A stretch of DNA of 25,530 bases from Bacteroidales bacterium M5 (GTDB lineage: Bacteria > Bacteroidota > Bacteroidia > Bacteroidales > Muribaculaceae): positions 1 through 25,530 of the forward strand of contig LUJP01000106.1 of assembly GCA_001689535.1 (NCBI GenBank), read 5' to 3'. Each line of letters opens with the position of its first letter. Positions within the stretch are counted from its first letter, which is position 1. The notes below the pieces were generated by a model. That model ran no database searches. It was given only the letters and a program-made list of their open reading frames with translations, and had not been told where the DNA came from. Below, one piece after another: positions 8,564-15,480 of this stretch. The translations under genes were made by a program, and so were the position numbers.

Positions 8564-11035
8564 ATGTCATACACCCTTTCTGAAATATCATCCTTCTTAG
8601 GCCTTGAAGCTCCTGAAAAGGATTTTGAAATAGACGTGCTTCTGACCGACAGCCGCTCGCTGTCGGCACCTGCCGATTCACTTTTCTTCGCCATCTCCAC
8701 CCCCAACAACGACGGGCACCGGTATATCCGGCAGCTTTATGAAGCCGGAGTAAAGGCATTCTGCGTTTCCTACATCCCGGAAAATATGCTTGGTGTCAGC
8801 GATGTGTGCTTCCTGAAGGTAGACGATGTGACCAAAGCGCTCCAGACCATAGCCCGCGCGCACCGCGAATCCGTCAAAGCAAAGGTGATAGGCATCACCG
8901 GTTCGCGCGGAAAAACCACCGTAAAGGAATGGCTCTATCAGCTTCTTGAGCCGGACTGCAATGTGGTGAGGAGCCCGCGAAGCTTCAACTCACGCATCGG
9001 TGTGCCCCTTTCACTCTGGGAAATAACCCCCGACACTGAAACAGCCATAATTGAAGCGGGTGTATCGCGGAGCGGCGAGATGAACACTCTCCAGAACATG
9101 ATAAAGCCCTCCATAGGCATTATCACCAACATATCGTCGGAACACGACGAAGGTTTCAGCTCCCGCGAGGCAAAAGTCAACGAGAAGATAAAGCTGTTTC
9201 GCGACTCCGACTGCGTGATTTACTGCGCCGACGACACGCTTATCGCCTCGGCCGTGGAGAACTCATGCAACAGGTCGAGTCAGCTTGGATGGAGCAGGAT
9301 AAATGCGGGTGCGCCCTTATACATGAACCGGACCGTAACCACCGAGAAGGAAACTGAAATAGAGTATTCATATTTAGGCGCAAAAGGCCGACTGACTATT
9401 TCCCTTACATCAGATTCAGAAATAGAGAATGCCCTGCACTGTCTGGCCGCTCTTCTGCTTCTCGGCATGGATACCGGCACAATAGCCGAAAGGATGGCAA
9501 AACTGAAACCCGTCACAACGCGTCTGGAAGTGATTGAGGGCGTGAACAACTGTCTGGTGATTTACGACAACTATACTTCCGACCTTCACTCTCTGGCACC
9601 CGCACTCGATTTCATGAACCGCCGCCCCAGAGGCAACCGCACCACCACCCTTATTCTTTCGGACGTGATGCACGAGGCTCTGCCGCCATCGAAGCGCTAC
9701 AAGGCCGTGGCCGACCTTGCGCGCCACCGTGGAATAGACCGCGTGATAGGCATAGGTGAGGAAATCAGCGCCAACAGCCGCTATTTCAATTCCCAGGCTA
9801 TCTTCTTTCCCGATACAGCTGCTATGCTCGACGCGATGGGCCCTGATGATTTCCACGATGAGATGATTCTGATAAAAGGCGCTCCGGGATTTTCGTTCGA
9901 ACGCGTTTCGGATATGCTCGAAGCACGGCAACACGAAACGGTGATGGAGGTGAATCTCGACGCGATGGTTCATAACTTCAACCTGTTCCGGGCCATGCTC
10001 AAGCCCACCACCGGAATAGTATGCATGGTGAAAGCATCGGGCTACGGTGCGGGCTCATACGAACTTGCACGCTCTCTCCAGTCGCAGGGAGCGGCCTATC
10101 TCGCGGTGGCGGTGCTCGACGAAGGTGTGGAACTGCGGCGCGCGGGAATCACCATGCCAATAATGGTGCTCAATCCGCGGGTGGTGAACTACCGAACACT
10201 CTTTGCCTACAACCTCGAACCGGAAATCTACTCTTTCGACATTCTCCATGAGATAATAAGCGCAGCCGAAAACTGCGGACTGACAGATTATCCCGTGCAT
10301 ATAAAGCTCGACACCGGAATGCACCGTCTCGGGTTCCTCGAAAAGGACATTCCGGAAATAACCGACATATTGCGGCGTCAGAAAGCCGTGCGCCCGGTTT
10401 CGGTATTCAGCCATCTTGCAGCCGCCGACGATCCGATGATGGATGACTATACTCTGAGCCAGTTCGAATACTTCGACCGTTGCACCGACCTTCTCCAGCG
10501 CGGATTCAACCATTACATAATGCGGCATATCCTCAATTCAACGGGCATAAGCCGTTTCCCCGAACATCAGTATGATCTGGTGCGTCTCGGCATCTGCCTG
10601 TATGGTATAGCCACCATGCACGACGGATCCCAAGACGAACTTCGACCGGTTTCCTCTCTGTACACCACTGTCATCTCCATAAAAGAATGGCCCGCGGGAA
10701 CCACCGTGGGCTATAACCGCCGCGGCCTGCTGCACCGCGATTCCGTTGTAGCCACAATTCCCGTGGGATACGCCGACGGCCTCAACCGCCATCTGGGCAA
10801 CGGACACCATAGCGTGATGATCAACGGCACGCTTTGTCCCATAGTGGGAAGCATCTGCATGGACGCCTGCATGGTCGACGTGACCGACTGCAGCGAATGC
10901 CACGTAGGAGACAGGGTGGAAATTTTCGGACCGGAAATTCCAGTGGATACAATAGCAGAGACTCTCGACACAATACCGTATGAGATTCTCACATCGGTAT
11001 CGTCGAGAGTCAAGAGAGTCTATTATCGCGAATAA
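8564..11035 (+). CDS. murF-alr: Bifunctional MurF ligase/alanine racemase fusion
   Basis: This 823-residue protein fuses two peptidoglycan precursor enzymes, an arrangement common in Bacteroidota. Residues 1 to about 450 are a Mur ligase: an N-terminal UDP-substrate domain, the ATP P-loop GITGSRGKTT (Lys117), and a central domain with EAGVSRSGEM and ITNISSEHDE. It should add D-Ala-D-Ala to UDP-MurNAc-tripeptide. Residues about 460-823 are alanine racemase: the PLP lysine in MVKASGYGAGS (Lys490), HIKLDTGMHRLGF, the second catalytic base Tyr717 in TVGYNRRG, and PVGYADGLNR. It interconverts L- and D-alanine and so supplies D-Ala for the ligase half. The P-loop has Arg where Asn is common (GSNGKT); the catalytic Lys and Thr are intact. 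It is the third gene of the operon with the PorE-like and GSCFA genes. Confidence 0.95.
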   Translation: MSYTLSEISSFLGLEAPEKDFEIDVLLTDSRSLSAPADSLFFAISTPNNDGHRYIRQLYEAGVKAFCVSYIPENMLGVSDVCFLKVDDVTKALQTIARAHRESVKAKVIGITGSRGKTTVKEWLYQLLEPDCNVVRSPRSFNSRIGVPLSLWEITPDTETAIIEAGVSRSGEMNTLQNMIKPSIGIITNISSEHDEGFSSREAKVNEKIKLFRDSDCVIYCADDTLIASAVENSCNRSSQLGWSRINAGAPLYMNRTVTTEKETEIEYSYLGAKGRLTISLTSDSEIENALHCLAALLLLGMDTGTIAERMAKLKPVTTRLEVIEGVNNCLVIYDNYTSDLHSLAPALDFMNRRPRGNRTTTLILSDVMHEALPPSKRYKAVADLARHRGIDRVIGIGEEISANSRYFNSQAIFFPDTAAMLDAMGPDDFHDEMILIKGAPGFSFERVSDMLEARQHETVMEVNLDAMVHNFNLFRAMLKPTTGIVCMVKASGYGAGSYELARSLQSQGAAYLAVAVLDEGVELRRAGITMPIMVLNPRVVNYRTLFAYNLEPEIYSFDILHEIISAAENCGLTDYPVHIKLDTGMHRLGFLEKDIPEITDILRRQKAVRPVSVFSHLAAADDPMMDDYTLSQFEYFDRCTDLLQRGFNHYIMRHILNSTGISRFPEHQYDLVRLGICLYGIATMHDGSQDELRPVSSLYTTVISIKEWPAGTTVGYNRRGLLHRDSVVATIPVGYADGLNRHLGNGHHSVMINGTLCPIVGSICMDACMVDVTDCSECHVGDRVEIFGPEIPVDTIAETLDTIPYEILTSVSSRVKRVYYRE

Positions 11036-11050
11036 ACAGGCTTCCTAAGG

Positions 11051-11506
11051 TCAACGCAAACGGTCGGCGCTGCTCAGAAGCTTCTGGTCGTGGGTCATGG
11101 CACGGTAAGCGGCAATCACGGCTGCCAGTACGGCAAGAAGTATGATGCCTCCGCCACCCCATGTGGTATGGACGGCGACTCCGGGAGTTGTGTCGGTCGC
11201 GCCGGAAACAAGAATGTAGATGACAGTGATGATGCACACGCCTACCGCAATGCCAGCAAGCAAAGTGATAAGTTTTTGGAGCGGAAGTTTTTTGAAAAGA
11301 AACACAGCCACCAGAAGCAGCACCACAGCCACTGCCGAGGGCACCACCAGTCCCACCACATCAATGGCACTGACAGGCTCATAAGCTACCATTTCTCCGT
11401 GTGACGGATCGGTAATCACATCGTGGCCAAAAGGCACAAAAAGGAAGATAACCATCATCACTACGGCAGCGAGAAGAAATAAAGTCTGAATACGATTGAT
11501 AACCAT
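11051..11506 (-). CDS. DUF4293 family membrane protein
   Basis: This 151-residue protein has the conserved DUF4293 opening MVINRIQTLFLLAA and the family ending in which a Lys-Leu pair precedes SADRLR. Four hydrophobic segments are visible at about 5-25, 45-68, 74-98 and 115-137, so it is an inner-membrane protein. An upstream in-frame start would add 41 residues, including a region that covers the promoter-like element, and lies outside the family pattern, so I start at 11506. It converges with murF-alr, leaving 15 bases between the stops, and diverges from surE. The family has no established function. Confidence 0.85.
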   Translation of the reverse strand: MVINRIQTLFLLAAVVMMVIFLFVPFGHDVITDPSHGEMVAYEPVSAIDVVGLVVPSAVAVVLLLVAVFLFKKLPLQKLITLLAGIAVGVCIITVIYILVSGATDTTPGVAVHTTWGGGGIILLAVLAAVIAAYRAMTHDQKLLSSADRLR

Positions 11507-11532
11507 AATACTTGAATTTACATTTACTTCTA

Positions 11533-11540
11533 CAAATATA
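11533..11540 (-). promoter_or_regulatory. Candidate -7 element of the DUF4293 gene
   Basis: The minus strand reads TATATTTG, matching TAnnTTTG, 26 bases before the ATG at 11506, in the short gap shared with surE. No matching element for surE was seen on the plus strand of this gap. Confidence 0.4.
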
Positions 11541-11566
11541 ACAATAATCACTGAAAAGAGATTTAA

Positions 11567-12334
11567 ATGAAGAAGCGTCCTCTGATATTCATAACAAACG
11601 ATGACGGCATCACAGCCCGCGGTATCCACTGTCTGGCAGATGCCGTGAAAAACCTTGGCGACATAATAGTAGTGGCACCTGACGGCCCGCGTTCCGGACA
11701 GTCATCAGCCATAACAGTCGATTCGCCTCTGAAAATCACTCCACGGGAGTTCGGAGAAGGAATCGAAGCGTATTCGGTGAACGGCACCCCGGTGGACTGC
11801 GTGAAACTCGCCATGCATGCCGTGATGAAGGACCGCCGTCCCGACATAATACTTGCCGGCATAAACCACGGTTCCAATTCGGGTAACTCAGTGAATTATT
11901 CAGGAACAATGGGCGCGGTAATCGAAGGGTGCTTCACGGGAGTGCCGTCAGTCGGTTATTCCCTGTTCGACCACAGCCACAACGCCGACTTCTCCCCTAT
12001 CCTGCCAATGATTACAGAGATAACACGGAAAGTGCTCGAAAACGGGCTGCCAAAAGATGTGTGTCTTAACGTAAATTTCCCCAAGGGAAGAGTGCCTGAG
12101 GGAGTGAAAATGACAGCGGGTGCGCGGGGGTACTGGACAGAAGAATATGCTGACTACGTGTCGCCCCACGGGAAGCCGTTTTACCTGCTCACCGGCAAAT
12201 ACATAAACGAGAATCCCGACGATGACACCACCGACAACTACTGGCTTTCAAGAGGCTGGGCCACAATAGTGCCGGTGCGTCCCGACCAGACGGCCTTCGA
12301 CCAGATAAAGCCGCTTGAGTATCTTACTTTATAA
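11567..12334 (+). CDS. surE: 5'/3'-nucleotidase SurE
   Basis: SurE is a metal-dependent phosphatase acting on nucleoside 5'- and 3'-monophosphates and is linked to stress survival. The 255-residue sequence has every family signature: the metal-binding NDDG near the N-terminus (residues 10-13), APDGPRSGQSSAITV, NGTPVDCVKLA, and GINHGSNSGNSVNYSGTMGA. The ATG at 11567 follows the A-rich sequence GAAAAGAGATTTAA. It is a single-gene unit. Its last 11 bases overlap the convergent glycosyltransferase gene tail to tail, so both stop codons lie inside the opposite coding region. Confidence 0.96.
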   Translation: MKKRPLIFITNDDGITARGIHCLADAVKNLGDIIVVAPDGPRSGQSSAITVDSPLKITPREFGEGIEAYSVNGTPVDCVKLAMHAVMKDRRPDIILAGINHGSNSGNSVNYSGTMGAVIEGCFTGVPSVGYSLFDHSHNADFSPILPMITEITRKVLENGLPKDVCLNVNFPKGRVPEGVKMTAGARGYWTEEYADYVSPHGKPFYLLTGKYINENPDDDTTDNYWLSRGWATIVPVRPDQTAFDQIKPLEYLTL

Positions 12335-13142
12335 TCCTGAATTGATCAAGCGCGGCGTCATTGAACCGGCTCCGCTCATCGTCGCGTAACCATCCCCACT
12401 TGGTAAAGTAACGCACCGCGCTCACGCAATGCAACGCGAGCATGCGCAGCGAGCGATAGCTTTCGGCGCGATGTTCATGCCTTACCGTCACGAACGGCAC
12501 ACTTACGGTGCGCCAGTGGCGGTGGAGGCGGCGCGTGAGATCCACATCCTCCATATACAGGAAAAAGCGCTCGTCAAAAATGCCGTGGCGGCGCAATGCC
12601 TCAGCTCGCAGCAGCATGAAACTTCCGAAGAGGAACGGAGCCGAATATGTCCCGGTGCCATCGAACATCCGCAGTTCATACCGATGGCGTCGGGTCTTCA
12701 TAATTTCCGACGGCAAAAAACGACGGATGAGAAGGTCAGTGGGCGTCGGGAGCAGCCGCGCGGCATATTGCGGAGCGCCGTCGGCACACACCAGACGTGG
12801 AGCGACACATCCTGCCGCAGGATTCCGTTCCAGATAATCTGTGAGCAGCCCGAGATCGGCGGGGTTGAAATCCACATCGGTATTGAGCACAAGATGGTAT
12901 CTTACTCCCGAAGAAAGAGATCGCCGAAGGGCCATATTGTGCCCTGCGCCATAGCCTACGTTACGCGACGGTATGTATTCCACTTCCCGAAACTCACCGC
13001 ACACGCTCCGAATCTCAGCCGAAGAGGCATTGTCAACCACATAGACATGGTTCACTCCCGCACGCGACAAAAGGCCGAGCACATGGCGCAACTCGGCCGG
13101 CGAAGTCCGGTAGGTGACTATTGACGCGGCTTCAGGAGCCAT
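12324..13142 (-). CDS. Family 2 glycosyltransferase
   Basis: This 272-residue protein has the GT-A fold features of family 2 glycosyltransferases, closest to rhamnosyltransferase/WcaA-like enzymes. They are the opening IVTYRTSPAELRHVL, VYVVDNASS, the nucleotide-sugar region SRNVGYGAGHNMAL, the NTDVDF metal-binding DXD-type motif, and the catalytic-region motif FLYMEDVDLTRRL. It has no signal peptide or clear membrane segment, and it probably transfers a sugar to a surface glycan at the inner membrane. The stop of the preceding DUF4923 gene and this ATG share one base (TAATG). This fixes the start at 13142, rather than 12 codons upstream, and implies translational coupling. The acceptor and donor cannot be told from sequence. 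Confidence 0.9.
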   Translation of the reverse strand: MAPEAASIVTYRTSPAELRHVLGLLSRAGVNHVYVVDNASSAEIRSVCGEFREVEYIPSRNVGYGAGHNMALRRSLSSGVRYHLVLNTDVDFNPADLGLLTDYLERNPAAGCVAPRLVCADGAPQYAARLLPTPTDLLIRRFLPSEIMKTRRHRYELRMFDGTGTYSAPFLFGSFMLLRAEALRRHGIFDERFFLYMEDVDLTRRLHRHWRTVSVPFVTVRHEHRAESYRSLRMLALHCVSAVRYFTKWGWLRDDERSRFNDAALDQFRIIK

Positions 13143-13810
13143 TATTGAGCCGACTTCCTTAGTTCGAATCCGGCACACATGCCGTCGTAGCTGTCAAGAA
13201 GCTTGCTCAGCGTCTGCAGCGAGGAATTGCCCGCAATGGAACCGGCCTTGGAAAGGAGATTCATGAGCTTCGTGACATCAAACGTGAGGCTGAGGTTATT
13301 CCCGCTTTTGGAAACGTAAGCCTCCATCTTGCCGATGCTCATTTTCCCTGCTATCTTGAAGTCAAACATGAAATTGGCCGTGGAGCCCTTGGGAACATCG
13401 GCGGTAATCTTGCCTTTTAGCGTCATCATCTTCACCTTCATGGTAAAAGAGGAATCAGCGGTCACGGTGAAAACCATGCTGTCGAATCCGGTGGTGCGGT
13501 AAACGGGAGCAAGTTTGTTTTCCACCACTGCCGAGGCAGCTGCGCCACCGGCTTTCTTCAGGAGATTGTCGGATTTGAAGGAGACTGCAGGAGCCTTATA
13601 CTGCCACGTTCCCACCATATCGCCGACCTTTATCTTGCCGCCGAACAGGCCGCCTATCGCATCCAGAAGGCCTCCGCTTGTACTTTGTGTAGTGTCAGAT
13701 TTACCTCCGGCGAGACGGCTCAGAGCTTCCTTGAGACTCTGAGGCTCAGCATTAACCATAGTCATACCGGCCGCTACAAACAATAGAATCGAAACAAATA
13801 ATCTGTACAT
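13142..13810 (-). CDS. DUF4923 family secreted protein
   Basis: This 222-residue protein begins with a signal peptide (MYRLFVSILLFVAAGMTMVNA, cleavage near residue 21) and is otherwise soluble. The body has GDMVGTWQYKAPAVSF, a central FTVTADSSFTMKVKMMTLKGK stretch of alternating beta character, and C-terminal MCAGFELRK. This agrees with the Bacteroidales DUF4923 family, whose function is unknown; a lipocalin-like beta-barrel fold is only my guess. The start at 13810 gives the signal peptide. It sits just two bases after the T-tract of the preceding operon's terminator hairpin, leaving almost no leader and no visible Shine-Dalgarno. The glycosyltransferase gene is coupled downstream by TAATG. 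Confidence 0.8.
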   Translation of the reverse strand: MYRLFVSILLFVAAGMTMVNAEPQSLKEALSRLAGGKSDTTQSTSGGLLDAIGGLFGGKIKVGDMVGTWQYKAPAVSFKSDNLLKKAGGAAASAVVENKLAPVYRTTGFDSMVFTVTADSSFTMKVKMMTLKGKITADVPKGSTANFMFDFKIAGKMSIGKMEAYVSKSGNNLSLTFDVTKLMNLLSKAGSIAGNSSLQTLSKLLDSYDGMCAGFELRKSAQ

Positions 13811-13823
13811 AATCAAAAACAGT

Positions 13824-13859
13824 GATGGCGCCAAAGCTGGCTAAGCAATGGGCGCCATC
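13824..13859 (-). terminator. Terminator or attenuator between the zinc-ribbon gene and the DUF4923 gene
   Basis: GATGGCGCC (13824-13832) and GGCGCCATC (13851-13859) form a perfect nine-base-pair stem around an 18-base loop. Read on the minus strand it is followed by TGTTTTTGATT. It ends the aspS-containing run 41 bases after the zinc-ribbon gene stop. The T-tract abuts the ATG of the next gene, so the hairpin could also control DUF4923 translation or read-through. Confidence 0.8.
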
Positions 13860-13899
13860 GGTGTATAATTTCTTATTAACGGAAAATCGACACGGAGTG

Positions 13900-14679
13900 T
13901 TATTCTTTTCCGCTCTCAACTCCAGCAAGCTCGGGATCGATCATGATACGGCCGCAGTATTCGCAGACGATAATTTTCTTGTGCATCTTGATTTCCATCT
14001 GTTTCTGCGGGGGGATACGGTTGAAGCAACCGCCGCAGGCATCACGCTGGATATAGACGATTCCGAGACCGTTGCGGGCATTCTTGCGGATTCTCTTGAA
14101 GGCTGCGAGAGTGCGGGCATCCACTTTGGGCTCCAGAGCCTTGGCCTGTTCGCGCAGACGCTCCTCGTCCTGCTTGGTCTCGCTTACGATCTCCTCGAGT
14201 TCCTGACGCTTCTCGGCAAGGATATGCTCCTGGTCCTTGAGCTTCTCCTCGGTAGCGGCTATTTCGGCCACCTTCGAGTCAATCTGACGAGCAAACTCGT
14301 TGATGTGCTTTTCAGCAAGCTGAATCTCAAGAGTCTGGAATTCGATTTCCTTGGTGAGGAGGTCGAACTCGCGGTTGTTGCGAACATTGTCGAGCTGAAC
14401 CTTGTAAGTATCTATCTTGGCCTGCGACTCATGAATCTTGACCTGTGCGGCGGCACTCTTCTTTTTGATTTCCTCAATATCGGCATGATAATTGGATATG
14501 CGGGTATGAAGGCCCTCAATCATATCCTCGAGGTCGCGCACCTCAAGGGGAAGCTCTCCGCGCACCGTCTTGATACGGTCAATCTGCGAGAGGATGGTCT
14601 GGAGCTCGTAGAGCGATTTCAGACGCGACTCAACCGAAAGCGACTGCTCGGCTTTGGATTTATTTTCTGTTGTAGCCAT
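13900..14679 (-). CDS. Coiled-coil C4-type zinc-ribbon protein (CT398-like)
   Basis: This 259-residue protein consists of a long charged coiled-coil hairpin (about residues 15-195, rich in Glu, Lys, Gln and Ile/Leu heptads), then a short C-terminal zinc ribbon. The ribbon has CGGC followed about 22 residues later by CEYC, giving four zinc-binding cysteines, with FNRIPPQ between them. This is the architecture of the CT398-like/zf-RING_7 family. Structural work on that family suggests a link to nucleic-acid or secretion-related complexes, but no function is established. It starts nine bases after the NIF3-like gene and is the last gene before the terminator. aspS-nif3-zinc ribbon looks like one transcription unit. 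Confidence 0.88.
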   Translation of the reverse strand: MATTENKSKAEQSLSVESRLKSLYELQTILSQIDRIKTVRGELPLEVRDLEDMIEGLHTRISNYHADIEEIKKKSAAAQVKIHESQAKIDTYKVQLDNVRNNREFDLLTKEIEFQTLEIQLAEKHINEFARQIDSKVAEIAATEEKLKDQEHILAEKRQELEEIVSETKQDEERLREQAKALEPKVDARTLAAFKRIRKNARNGLGIVYIQRDACGGCFNRIPPQKQMEIKMHKKIIVCEYCGRIMIDPELAGVESGKE

Positions 14680-14688
14680 ATTTTATGC

Positions 14689-15474
14689 TTACAAATAATT
14701 AATCGGATTAGTATCTTTTAGGGAATACCGGACTGCAAAGTTAGGAAATTTTTCCGTAATTATGTGATGAAAAATATCTTTAGTGCAGTTTTCACTTTCG
14801 TGATGGCCAATATCCACCAGGAAAATGCGGCCTCCCCAATCGGTGAAATCGTGATATTTCATGTCGGAGGTAAGGAAGGCATCGGCTCCTGCCCCGACCG
14901 CCTTGGGGATAAGGAACGCTCCCGAGCCTCCGCAAAGGGCCACACGGCTGATGGAGGCGATCGCTGCAGGATCGCTGCAGCGGGCCACCGGAGAACCGAA
15001 AGTCTCCTTGACAAGATCCACGAACGCCCGGGGAGAGAGAGGCGCATCAAGCACACCTATGGCACCGCTGCCGGTATCAGGGCCCACCTCATCCAGCGTC
15101 CGCACATCTTTCAGTCCGAGCATGGAAGCCATCCTTGCCGAAACACCTGCAGGAGCATTGTCGAGCGACGTGTGGCAACAATAAATGGTGAGGTCGCCTT
15201 TCACGGCCTTGATCAGCGCCGACTCCACCGGAGTGGCTCCGGTAAGGCTTTTCACACCACGGAACAGCAGCGGATGATGGGCCAGAAGAAGATTGCAGCC
15301 CAAGGCCAGCGCCTCGTCAACCACCTCTGGAGTGACATCAACCGAGAGCATCACTCCGGTGCACGCACGGTCCACGTCGGGAGATGTCTGGATACCGGAG
15401 TTGTCATACTCCTCCTGGAGGCTACGCGGGGCAAACGCTTCCACCGCACTGATTATATCACGAATCGAAGGCAT
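14689..15474 (-). CDS. NIF3-like dinuclear metal-binding protein (YbgI/GCH1 type 2 family)
   Basis: This 261-residue member of the NIF3 family opens with RDIISAVEAFAPRSLQEEYDNSG, followed by the metal-binding LLLAHHPLLF (His66, His67). Near the C-terminus GHHESE supplies the remaining His and Glu ligands, so the di-metal site is complete. It lacks the roughly 100-residue PII-like inserted domain found in many homologues of about 365 residues, so it is the short YbgI-type form. Family members form toroidal hexamers; the reaction is unsettled despite the name GTP cyclohydrolase 1 type 2. It starts six bases after the aspS stop and precedes the zinc-ribbon gene by nine bases, so it is co-transcribed with both. 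Confidence 0.93.
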   Translation of the reverse strand: MPSIRDIISAVEAFAPRSLQEEYDNSGIQTSPDVDRACTGVMLSVDVTPEVVDEALALGCNLLLAHHPLLFRGVKSLTGATPVESALIKAVKGDLTIYCCHTSLDNAPAGVSARMASMLGLKDVRTLDEVGPDTGSGAIGVLDAPLSPRAFVDLVKETFGSPVARCSDPAAIASISRVALCGGSGAFLIPKAVGAGADAFLTSDMKYHDFTDWGGRIFLVDIGHHESENCTKDIFHHIITEKFPNFAVRYSLKDTNPINYL

Positions 15475-15480
15475 CAGAGC

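Noticed and set aside
8905..8925. MurF P-loop GSRGKT with Arg instead of Asn as a sign of an inactive ligase
   Set aside because: The catalytic Gly-Lys-Thr is intact and the rest of the Mur ligase domain is well preserved, so loss of activity is not supported.
12324..12334. 11-base tail-to-tail overlap of surE and the glycosyltransferase gene as a regulatory antisense device
   Set aside because: Short convergent overlaps are common in compact genomes, and nothing else here indicates regulation.
12429..13124. A 231-codon plus-strand open frame opposite the glycosyltransferase
   Set aside because: The minus strand carries clear GT2 motifs and the plus-strand translation has none.
13155..13180. 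A TTCGAATCC string resembling a tRNA T-loop
   Set aside because: It lies in the DUF4923 coding region (GFELRK) and has no acceptor, D or anticodon arm around it.
13822..14721. A 299-codon plus-strand open frame, rich in Leu and Phe, that looks like a membrane protein
   Set aside because: It is the antisense of a Glu/Lys-rich coiled-coil gene, whose GAG/AAG codons read as Leu codons on the other strand. The zinc-ribbon protein on the minus strand is clearly the real gene.
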